Source of the DNA: Ailanthus altissimus
Taxonomy: Eukaryota > Streptophyta > Magnoliopsida > Sapindales > Simaroubaceae
Assembly (NCBI GenBank): GCA_946807835.1
Contig: OX327690.1
Location: 9,024,501-9,088,500 of the forward strand
Direction: 5' to 3'
DNA length: 64,000 bases
Shown here: positions 1-9,689 of the stretch, in pieces
How the letters are laid out: each line of letters starts with the position of its first letter
How positions within the stretch are numbered: the first letter of the stretch is position 1
Notes under the pieces: model-generated
Database searches by the model: none
The model's input: the letters and a program-made list of their open reading frames with translations, nothing else
Told to the model about the DNA's origin: nothing
Position numbers and translations under genes: made by a program

Positions 1-2660
1 ACATTTTCTTGCCACTGCCAACGCTCTTATTAATTATAGAAATTGTCTAATGAAATTATCTTTTGGAAATATGACTCTTGAAGTGAACATTTTTTATATT
101 GGTAAGCAACCACGAGAAGAAGATGAATGCTATCATTTATACATAATAGACACATTTGTAGCGGAGGAAGCTTATAAAAATCATGGCTCTGATTCCTTAG
201 AAAACCTCCTTAATTTTTATTTTTGAATAATTGCGTTATCCTAATGAAATAACTGATGTGTTTAGTATTTTTGACTCACAGGATAAAGGGACTCGATTTT
301 GGCAGCTATACTTTGAAGAGTTGCCATGAGAGAGGAAGAAACCGAAACCATCAAACCTCGAGACACCACAAGTTAAACTTTCCATACTGCCCAAAAGTTT
401 GAAACATACATTCTTAAGAACATGTGATACCTTTCTTATCATCATTTCTTCTGAACTTAGTATTGAACAAGAGAAAAAATTGATAAAATTGTTAAAAGAA
501 CAGAAGTCTGTACTAGGTTAGACCATATTTGATATTAAAGGTATTTCTCCATTAATATGCTACCATAGAATCATTTGGAGGAAGGTTCCCAATCCAGTAG
601 AGACCTCAAAGAAGACTTAACCCAACAATGAAAGAAGTAGTGAAGAAAGAGATCTTGAAACTATTAGATGCAAGTATAATCTACCCAATTTCTGATAGTC
701 AATGGGTAAGTCAACTCAAGTAGTTCCTAAGAAATATGGGGTTATTGTTGTAAGAAATGAGAATGAGATATCTCTTCCAACTAGGGTAGTAAGCGGTTGG
801 TGAGTGTGTATTGATTATAGAAAGCTAAACACAACCACTAGAAAAAAACTATTTTTCATTGCCTTTCATCGACCAAATTTAGAACGTGTAGATGAACATC
901 CCTTTTATTGCTTTCTTGATAGGTATTCAGGATATTACCAGATTGAGATAACTATAGAAGATCAAGAAAAAATTACTTTTACATGCTCTTTTGGTATTTT
1001 ATACTTTTCGTATAATGTCATTTGGATTATGTAATGCATTAGCTACTTTTCAACATTGTGTGCTGAGTATTTTCTCTAATATGGTTGAAAAATGCATAGA
1101 AGTTTTATGGATGATTTGACTGTTTTTTGTGATTCTTTTGATTTATGTCTACTTTACTTCAAACTTATTTTGAGTAGATGTGAAAAAAAAGATTTGTACT
1201 CAACTGGGAGAAATGTCACTTTATGGTATCTTTAGGGATCGTTTTAGGGCATATTGTATCTGAAAGAGGGATAGAGGTTGACAAGGCTAAAATTGATTTA
1301 ATCTCTAAATTACCAGCACCTAAAACAGTAAAATATGTTCGATCTTTTTTTGGACATGTTGGCTTTTACAAGGGGTTTATACAAAATTTTTTTGTCATAT
1401 CTAGACCATTGTGTAACCTTCTGCTAAAAGATGTTGAATACACATGGACACAAGAGTGTGAAGATGTATTCTGAACACTCATTGTCAAACTCACTACTGC
1501 TTCTATCATGTAATCACCGAATTCGAACCTTTCATTTGAGATTATGTGTGATGCAAGTCATTATGTTGTAGGAGCCATTCTTAGGCAACGAATAGAGGGA
1601 AAACCCTTTGTTGTCTATTATGCTAGTTGAACTTTGAATAATACTCAAATGAATTACTTTACTACTGAAAAAGAACTATTAGCTATTGTTTTTGCCTTAG
1701 ATAAATTCTGTTCTTATTTGATTTGTTCACCTATTATTATTTTTGCTGACCACACAGCCCTTAAGTAAGAAAGATGCTAAAGCCCGTTTAATTAAGTGGA
1801 TTCTTCTTTTGCAGGACTTTGATCTAACCATTAAAGATAAGAAAAGAGTTGAAAATATCGTTACTGATCATTATCTTGCCTTGTGTTTACTGACTCCATT
1901 GATGTTTCACCTATTTGAGATGATTTTTCTGATAAAAATCTTTTCACTGTAAGTCAAGTACCTTGGTACGTACATATAATAAATTATTTAGTTTGTGGAG
2001 AAGTTCCATCTAACTGGAGTGCATAAGATAAGCATAAGTTCTTGGTTGAGGTACATAATTTTTATTAGAATGATCAATATCTTTTCAAATACTACCCTGA
2101 CCAAATTATAAGACGTTGCATTCCTGAAAGTGAAGTTTCTAGTGTCTTAAATGTTGCTATAGTGCTGTTTGTGGCGATTATTTTTCTACGAAGAAGACAG
2201 CCGCAAAAATTTTACAATGTAGTCTTTATTGGCCCACCTTGTTCAAAGACACTAATAATTTTTGTCGTTCCTGTGATAAATGTCAAAAGTTAGGTACTGT
2301 ATCTCAAAAGTTATGGGTCATTTTCCCTCATTTTTTGGCTACCTTTACATCTTTCTAGCTGTTGACTATGTATCAAAATGAGTGGAGACTATAGTTTGTC
2401 ATGCTAATGATAACATAATTGTGGTAAAGTTCTTAAAAGAAAATAAGTTATCTAGGCATGGTACACCACATGTCATCATTAGTGACAAAGAAACATATTG
2501 CTGTTACTGTTCTTTTGAAGCTTTGATGCACAGGTATAGTATTCTTCATAAAGTTTCCACTGCATACCATCCATAGACAAATGGATTGCGGTTGAAAAGT
2601 TATGTGGAAAAGGTAGACCACTCTATGTACTTGGATGAAATCTCTTTTATGGTTCTTGTC
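1..2660 (+). pseudogene. Decayed Ty3/gypsy polyprotein (protease to integrase), 5' end outside window
   Basis: Reading several frames in order gives the gypsy pol layout. At 5-225 is a post-protease stretch beginning FLATANALINYRNCL. At about 600-1,130 is reverse transcriptase with VCIDYRKLN, the LDRYSGYYQI box and, in another frame, FMDDLTVF, so the catalytic Asp pair is present. At 1,223-1,474 comes the connection region with GHIVSERGIEVDKAKI. At 1,530-1,750 is RNase H with EIMCDASHYVVGA and TEKELLAIVFA. At 1,950-2,660 is integrase: a zinc-finger remnant with CRSCDKCQKLG, then core pieces AVDYVSK, GTPHVIISDKETY and KVSTAYHP. At least ten stops or frame changes break it, so it is not functional. 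The integrase places it in Ty3/gypsy rather than among plant pararetroviruses. Gag and the 5' LTR must lie left of the window; the 3' LTR is at 5,752-7,323. Confidence 0.85.
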
Positions 2661-2879
2661 TATCATGCTTAATCAGGTTCAATCTCTTTCTACCATATTT
2701 TATGTTTTGTCCATATTTTATATTTTATATTTTAACATTTTATTTTTGCTTTTATTTTTTTTTGTATTTTATTTTTTTTCTTCTTTTTTCTTTTCTCTAT
2801 TGTGTGATTTTGTTTCTCGGTCAAGTGGTGGATATGATACTCCGTGACTATTAAAGTTGATTTCTCAGTTCACTAAAAA

Positions 2880-3560
2880 TTATCCCCCAAACCGTGCATT
2901 ATCCCATTCTCTTTTTCCCTTTCTTTCAAAATAGATCGCATTCTGGCTAACCTTCAAAAATGATTTCCTTCATTGCCTCAAAATGCTCTATTTAAGATTT
3001 ATAAAGCACGGTGTGAAAGACTAAGGTTATTGATGTTACAAAATATTCCTGTGGATATTTGTTAGTTAATTGAAGCCAATGTTCGATTATCTTGTGGGTC
3101 TACAAATGATTTTGTTTCTTTTATGCCTAGTCTTGAAAGAAGCTCTTATACCAAAAGGCGAAGAGCAAAAAGGTTACAAGTCTGTCATAAATGTGCTCGT
3201 TAGAATTGTAACCAGAGTTATCGTTCTTTAGGATTTACATTTAAAAATCGAGAAGATAAAATTTAGTTCATTAAGGATGGACTGAGTAAGGAGTCTTTAG
3301 ATGATATCCTATTGACTCTTAAGATGCATCCTTGTGGGCTCATGCAACATGAACTTCTCGATTTATAAAAAAAAAAAAATTAAAAATGAACATCAATGAT
3401 ATAGTCTTGGGAATCTGACTCTAAAAGATCATGTTTGCCAATTTATAAGAAAATTGAATAAGAAGCCTATCCCCGATCTATAAAATGCGTTGAAGCTATT
3501 ATTGGACGTAAAACTAGAAGAAGATGTGAGCCACAATCACAACTACCTGTACATATACAT
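2880..3560 (+). pseudogene. Unidentified degenerate ORF between integrase and LOG copy
   Basis: From about 2,940 to 3,365 one frame reads as a coherent, basic, protein-like sequence broken by only four stops. It includes NALFKIYKARCERLRLL, a Cys cluster (CHKCAR, one stop, then NCNQ), SLGFTFKNREDKI and KDGLSKESLDDILLTLKMHP. After a poly(A) run at 3,366-3,379 the similarity to coding sequence resumes in other frames (SLGNLTLKDHVCQFIRKLNK, then a basic GRKTRRRCEPQ). I do not recognise the family. It lies downstream of integrase and upstream of the LTR, where some plant gypsy elements carry extra ORFs. Retrotransposon accessory ORF and captured host fragment are both possible. Confidence 0.4.
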
Positions 3561-3784
3561 GCGTCTTAATTTCAAACTTTTTTTATTTTATTTTATGAAT
3601 ACTAGGGCTATTCATATAGATGTCTTAAATTCAACTCTTTTGGTTAAATAAATGCATGTGGATCATTATCTTTGAATTTTTGTATTTTATTTTCAAATCT
3701 CTTCTGACAAACAGTCGGGTTACCAAAATCAATGTTATCATTTTGTACTATATAAATATAACACCTCATTTTTTTTATTTTTAT

Positions 3785-4412
3785 ATATCGAGATAAAGGT
3801 GAGTGTAGATATAGAGGAAACCTCAGTTCGACGATTCTGAAATATATATGTATTTTGTGGATCTAGTCCTGGGAAAAATAAAGTGTTTGTAGAGGTAGCA
3901 AGCAATCTAGAAAAAGTATTAGCTGCAAGGAAAATAAATTTGATATATGGAGGGGGTAGCCTTATGTTAATGGAGTGTATGTTAACAGCTGCATATTTAG
4001 GAAGAAGTCGCGTTTTAGGTATTATTCCTACAGCTTTAGCCATGGGAAACCTGACTAGGAAAACAATAGGGAAAGAATTGCGAGTCTCATCCATGCATGA
4101 ACGTATAGCTAGAATACTTTACTATACATATGCTTTTATTGCTTTATCAAGTGGGTATGGTACCTTGGAAGAAAATTTTCAAATTGACTCTTAGACCCAG
4201 CTGAATATCGACCGAAAACCTATAGGTTTGTTGAATGTTAATAATTATTTTGATTATTTACTCTGTTTTCTTGATCAAGCTGTGGAATAGAATTTTATTT
4301 CACATTCGGCTTAATAGATCCTTGTTTTTGCTACCAATGTGGATGAATTGATTGATAAATTACAGGCACTATCTACGAACCTGACCCGGTAATAACTTAG
4401 ATCAATTAGTTA
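3785..4412 (+). pseudogene. Intronless LOG (cytokinin riboside 5'-monophosphate phosphoribohydrolase) retrocopy
   Basis: The frame from about 3,788 reads as a LOG protein from near its N terminus to its C terminus without introns. It shows YVFCGSSPGKNKVFVEVASN at the nucleotide-fold start, ARKINLIYGGGSL, then RVLGIIPTALAMGNLT, SSMHERIA, and SSGYGTLEE, where LOG proteins normally carry PGGYGTLEE. After a stop at 4,192 come [20 protein letters not shown] and DELIDKLQA. Functional LOGs cleave cytokinin nucleotides to free cytokinin bases. This copy has a stop near 3,833, one at 4,192, more near 4,290 and 4,310, and a frame change before an EPDPV-like tail, so it is dead. Plant LOG genes have several introns; their absence here suggests an mRNA-derived copy. 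It sits between gypsy pol and that element's 3' LTR. Confidence 0.82.
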
Positions 4413-5739
4413 GTGGGTCATAACAAGCGAAAACTGAATCTAACACTTCGTTTGTAAATTTTTTTTTTTTTGTTTATTAGTATTATCATTTTAGTTTATA
4501 TTTGCTTAAGTATTTCTCAGGTTTGTTTCTTTTGAATATCTAGTGTTTCAGGTAATGTCTCATATACTTTATCTCTTTCTATTTAAACATTAAGGACAAT
4601 ATTCCATCTGATTTATAAGGGGAGGATAGTAGACATAAGTTGTATTTTGCATTCCAAAAAATAATTTTAAAAAAAATGATGGGGTCCGATATACCTATTT
4701 GATTAAAATGGTATAGTAAATAGTTCATTTTTAAACTCTAAAGACACATTCTAGGTTAAATTAGATTAAGAATGACAGAATAAAGAGGTTTTTTTTTTCT
4801 AACTTTTGAAATGCATTTTAACTAATTTCTTGTTATTTTATTTTATATTTCATGCATTGTTGTTTATTGCATGTAGTCTTGATAATTTTGTATAAAAGAA
4901 TTTACTTTTCTATTTAGGTTACTAAAAAATGACTTTCAAAATATTTTTTAGTACAATACTAAGCCTTGAGATAAGATGGACAATTCAATTTATATAGCTA
5001 AAAGAATTCTCATGTTTAAGTATATATTTTTCTAATCTCACATATCTTTTGTGAGTAAGTGAAAAGGTTGAGAAAATAGCTTACGAATTTTCATTAATCT
5101 TTTGAATTGGTTAATTTTTGTTTAGATTAATATTATTCAAATTAAGGAATAAGTTAGTTGCATAGCTGAAGGATGATTTAAAGTGAATTTTTAAATTGTG
5201 TATAATATATTTTGGTGAGAAACTATTTTTTTTATTATTTTGTAATGCTTCCTTATTTTCTTAAAAAAAATTAAAAAAGCAAAATAAAAAAAAGAATCAA
5301 TTCAATTTAATAAAATCTTCATTCACACAAAACAGATGAAGTCCTAAAGCTGGTGTGTGTCAAGAATGATTGATTTTTAAACGATATTTTCTTATCTTTG
5401 GTTCGATGTTAGTTTGTATATTTGTCCTTAAAATTGACATTTTTCTTGAGTGTTTAACTGTTTTCCAACTCCATGAGAGAAATCTTAACCTTTTAAACAA
5501 TTATATACTTGTGAGGATATGAAGTTGAGGCTTTTACTTGGAGAAATTCTTAAGACTATATATGTTGTGATTTATGGTAAGAATGTTATGGCTTAATTCA
5601 CAAACACACAATTTTGAAAGTTATAATTGAAAAAAATCATAATAGTAATAGTGATCTTGACCTAACTTTTTGTTTGAAATACTTAGGTAATTATACATAT
5701 TCTATTTACGCTTAAATTGCTAGAGACTAGCAATAAGCT
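4413..5739. other. AT-rich 3' noncoding part of the gypsy element
   Basis: No coding signal was seen. At 4,592-4,628 a stretch resembles the ACATTAAGGACAAT plus purine-run (AAGGGGAGGAT) block found downstream of pol in some plant gypsy elements. The rest is AT-rich filler up to the LTR-adjacent polypurine tract. Confidence 0.4.
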
Positions 5740-5751
5740 GGTTGGAGGCTG
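5740..5751 (+). other. Polypurine tract of the gypsy element
   Basis: GGTTGGAGGCTG immediately precedes the LTR start TGATGAGCAC, and AGCAATAAGC lies just upstream. This is the position and composition of a plus-strand priming site for LTR retrotransposons, here slightly decayed. Confidence 0.6.
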
Positions 5752-7323
5752 TGATGAGCACAATAAAATACATATTTGTTAAGAGATTCGGTAACTATTT
5801 AATGTCACTAATTTTAGCATTTTTGTATTTTTAACCTTGAAATAAAGTGTTGTCCTTAAATGGTGACTAATAAATATTATTTGCACAGGTTTAGTAAAAT
5901 GGACGTAACTCTCAATGTAGAAATCAAAATGAATAAATTCTTAAATTTAGAGGAACATAACTCAATTTTACACAAACTTTAAGAACAGTTAAAAAGTCAA
6001 ATCCAACATTTTATAGGACAAAATTAAGATACAATAAAACTATATTATAATTTCTGCTTAGTTTGACCTACCTCACGTATTTAGACCGTATTTTATAAAG
6101 TACGTACCTAATTAGTATGATTCTTAAAGCTAAGAAATACTGACTCAGTTAGCAACAACTCTTATATTGATAGAAAAATCAAAAGAAGTCGTTATCATGG
6201 ACCAAATTGTATTGAAAATTGAAAAATGGGTTGTTGGCTGAAATCTGACATATCTTTGGTATTTTGTCCATATCTCATTGGCTACTGATCCAAATTGAAT
6301 GACCCTTATAGATATGGAAAGAAGAGACAAAATAATACAACTTTTACGTCAACCAAAATGGATAAATCGATCATTTCAATTGTCAAAAAAGTGTAGTAAT
6401 TAGGTAAAGGAGTGGGTGGCCGAAATTATTGAAGATTGAAATAACACTAAACATATTTTCATTCATTACTTATATAAGGACACCCTTAGGAGGCTAATGC
6501 ATGATTTTATGAATGCTTACAATTCTCTTATATAATTTCTCTTTACCATGCATTATAAGCTAGCTTAGAGTTCTTGGCAAGGTAAGAGATAAACTTTTAT
6601 GTGTAATAAATTTACTTCTATATTTTGATTTTTTTTAAGGGTTACAAATATTTGTATGTTTGCTTGTGTTTAAACTCTTATCTATTATTTTTTTATAATT
6701 CAAAGGTTATAATTCTCATGTTTCATATATTTTTAGTCATATTTTCTTTATGTGATTCTTGTTGAATTATAATTGTTATTGGTTATATTGTTTTACATGT
6801 TAATCTTTTATAGTAATATTGTCAATCGATATATTGTCGATCTTAGATAACATGTAAAGATAATAATTGTTTGATATTCAAGTTGATCTTTTACTGCAAT
6901 ATTGTCAAAATGATATATTATTGATCTTAGATAACTTGTATAAATAAACATGGTTTGTGTTAATATTTGCAAAGAGTTTAGTCATATCAAATGCATGTAT
7001 TATCAAATGTGTCATATTTACATATCTTTCGATTGATTGTTTGGGATGTGAAACTTTCAATTAAATTATAAATATTGAATCAAAGTATAGAATATATTTA
7101 TAAAGCATAATTGTGATTCTCAAAGCCTTACTTACATTATCATAAGATTTCTCATTTAATTTATATATAATTCTATCTCATCTATATAAACCAGTTAGTT
7201 AATTTTCTCATTTGTGGTTGTTTTAATATTTTTATTTCACTAACCTATTTTGTCAAAAGTTTCATTGTGGGATCGACACCTTAATCTATATTGCGATATC
7301 CGTATTATATTTTGAGCATAAAT
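5752..7323 (+). repeat. 3' LTR of the gypsy element (about 1.57 kb)
   Basis: It begins TGATGAGCAC directly after the polypurine tract and ends near GAGCATAAAT. A second copy of the same sequence at 61,303-62,843 aligns along its whole length, including the tracts CTCAATGTAGAAATCAAAAT, CAATCGATATATTGTCGATC and TATATAAGGACAC. A TATA box lies at about 6,470 and AATAAA-type signals follow near 6,606, as in an LTR U3-R region. No matching TSD was found next to this copy because the 5' LTR is outside the window. Confidence 0.75.
6469..6478 (+). promoter_or_regulatory. LTR TATA box
   Basis: CTTATATAAGGA is conserved at the same position in the second LTR copy (62,009-62,020, CCTATATAAGGA). It is therefore the likely core promoter of the gypsy family. 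Confidence 0.55.
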
Positions 7324-7639
7324 GAGATGAAACAAGCAAATTGAAGGAAGAAATGACAATATCCGAAGAATTTTCCTCCATACTTTGCCAATAAAAATGA
7401 GATTTCCCCTTATTTTAACACACAATAACAAAAACTATAAAACCTTCTCACAAATTCCTTCTTGAAGTTTCTCTCATCTTTTTCTAATTATAAAATTAAT
7501 TTAAGTATCAAGTACCTTCTAAAGGTACCACTAGAGCATTCACAATTGACTTTCAAAGAGAATGAAGAAAAGGAAAAGAGTAGGAAGGATAAATTCGTCA
7601 ATGAAATTAATGTAAAGTTTCTTGCAACTTTAAAATAGA
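7324..7639. other. AT-rich junction between gypsy LTR and copia element
   Basis: No gene was seen. The 5' part of the copia LTR may start in here, but its similarity to the 3' LTR only becomes clear from about 7,640. Confidence 0.3.
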
Positions 7640-7851
7640 GAAGAAAAAATAAAAAATAATTTTGTTATTGTTGTAAAGGCAGTGGGGGATTATGGCGACG
7701 GATTCCTCACTTGCTTATAAATAAGGGTTATCTCTCTTATAATATTTCAACACTTTTCATTATCTTTTCAATATTTTTAGAGATGCTATCAAAAGTTTAT
7801 TAGTATTTGAGTTATTTCTAATTTTTCCCATTTTATAATTTAGTTACAACA
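7640..7851 (+). repeat. 5' LTR (3' portion) of copia-1
   Basis: It matches 12,960-13,161: both contain GGATTATGGC or GAATTATGGC followed by GACGGATTCC or AATGGATTCC, a TATAAATA box (7,720 and 13,018), TATAATATTTCA, and the end TTTAGTTACAACA. The left boundary is not resolved. Confidence 0.65.
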
Positions 7852-8153
7852 CTTTATCAGCACGGTTTGCAGGTAAATTCAAGTTCTTAACTTTTATATT
7901 AAGTTCTTAATTTATTTTATTTTACATCCTTTATTTTACATGTTTCATTTATATTCAATTATTATTTGTATTGTATTTATATAATTGTACATTATAATCC
8001 TTTTGACTATTCTCTGTGGTTGTCATTCATTTTGACCTTTTACATTAGAAAATAAGGATAAACATTTTATATTATAATTTTAAACTAAAATTTAGAATTC
8101 TATATGAAAAATTTTAAATCGGTTTCTTTTAATCACTTATTCATATGAAAGTT

Positions 8154-8405
8154 TACGCCTCCTCATTGTTATCAATTTATGGTAGGCTACGCCTCCTCAT
8201 TGTTATCAATTTATGGTAGGCTACGCCTCCTCATTGTTATCAATTTATAGAAGGTTTTGCATCTTCACTTTCACTATATGAAAAGCCATACCTCCTTATT
8301 ATTATCAATAAATAGAAGTCTATGCCTCCTCAATACTATTGATACATGGAAGGCCTACCTCTTAATTACAAATATTTTGTGTATATAGCGTGCCATGCCT
8401 CCTAA
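8154..8405 (+). repeat. 34-bp tandem repeat in copia-1 leader
   Basis: Three nearly identical 34-bp units start at 8,154, 8,188 and 8,222, each beginning TACGCCTCCTCATTG. They are followed by at least three degenerate units (CATACCTCC, TATGCCTCC, CATGCCTCC) to about 8,405. The array lies between the primer site and gag. Confidence 0.8.
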
Positions 8406-8507
8406 AAATGATTTTGATATTTATATTTTATATTATATATTGTTGAATAATATAATATTCCATCATACTAATTTTAATTCATTTCTTTATAGTCAAAGCC
8501 TCTAAAA

Positions 8508-9480
8508 ATGTCTCTTACAAATTTACAAATCTCTACACTTGATGTCTCTGGAAAAAATTATCCGTCATGAGTACTATATGCAAAGATGCACCTCCAAGCC
8601 AATAGTTTTAAAAAGACAATTGAAAAAGAAAATAATGTGTCCCTATAGAACAAGTTGAGAGCTATGATTTTCCTCCGTAATCACCTATATGAGAGCCTGA
8701 AAACTCAATATTTGACAATAGAGAACCCGCAGCTCCTCTAAGGAAATCTATAAAAAAATATGATCATCAGAAACATGTGTTCCTCCCAAAAGTAAGACAT
8801 GAATGGATGAATATACGATTATAGAATTTTAGAAATATTGTTGAATACAATTCTATCTTTGTTCAAAATTACCTCATAGATGAACTTGTGTGGTAAGAAA
8901 GTTACAGAAAATGATATATTAGATAAGACATTCTCTACATTTCATGCCTTTAATATTATTCTACAACAACAATATCTCGAATAGGTATTTAAAAATACTC
9001 ATAATTAATATCATGTCTTATGCTTGCTGAATAAAACAATGAGCTCTTATTGAAAAATTACGAATCACATCCAACTAGTTCTCAGTCATTCTTAAAAGTA
9101 AATGCAAATACTCATAATAAAATTAGACATGGCCGTGGGAAAGGAAAAGGGAAAGGGCGCAGTTATCACCCTCATGATGGCTATAAGTACCAAGAATAGA
9201 TAAACACTATAATATGGCAAAAACACCAAGACAAAAACAATGGTGTAGAAATAAACGTCCTAAGCATTACAAAAATAGTTGTTATTTATATGATGCAAAA
9301 GGACATTGGTCGTGTATATATTGTATCCCAAAGCATCTAGTGAAACTTTATAATGCATCTATTAAGCCAAAGGAAAAGAATATAGAGATAAATCTTATTG
9401 ATAATACAGATCCTACATATCTTATTCATCTAGATGTCTCTGATTTGTTTGGAGATAAAGAAGGAAATATTGATAATTAA
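8508..9480 (+). pseudogene. copia-1 gag remnant
   Basis: The frame begins MSLTNLQISTLDVSGKNY, a common start for plant copia gag proteins, and continues in shifting frames through ENDILDKTFSTFHAFNIILQ. At 9,214-9,480 is an open stretch with a decayed zinc knuckle (CYLYDAKGHWSCIYC) followed by PKHLVKLYNASIKPKEKNIE. More than ten stops interrupt it. It would have encoded the capsid-like protein; as it stands it is non-functional. Confidence 0.75.
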
Positions 9481-9689
9481 GTTTTAATATCTCTATGTCA
9501 GATCTTTGTTATATATTTTTTATATGAAATGTAACTTTTTGTAATACTGATGAAAAGATATTACTTTTTGTATAAATAAAGAAGAAATGTAACTTTTTAT
9601 AATGTAATATCCTGATGTCTAATATGAATTTTTATTTAATATAAGGAATGATTGTTAAAGTTGAATTGTTCACTTTGGAAAAGAAAATT

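Noticed and set aside
1..2660. Endogenous pararetrovirus
   Set aside because: A zinc-binding and core integrase remnant follows RNase H and an LTR follows, as in Ty3/gypsy. No movement or coat protein domain was seen.
2635..2847. 70-codon ORF rich in Phe and Leu
   Set aside because: A T-rich low-complexity stretch after the integrase remnant with no supporting motif.
3738..4094. 118-codon minus-strand open frame over the LOG copy
   Set aside because: It is the antisense shadow of the LOG reading frame, which has clear family motifs on the plus strand.
3785..4412. Functional LOG gene
   Set aside because: At least four stops, a frame change near the C terminus and a non-consensus PGGYGT box rule out an active enzyme.
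8154..8255. CRISPR-like array of 34-bp repeats
   Set aside because: The units are head-to-tail without unique spacers and lie in a plant retrotransposon leader.
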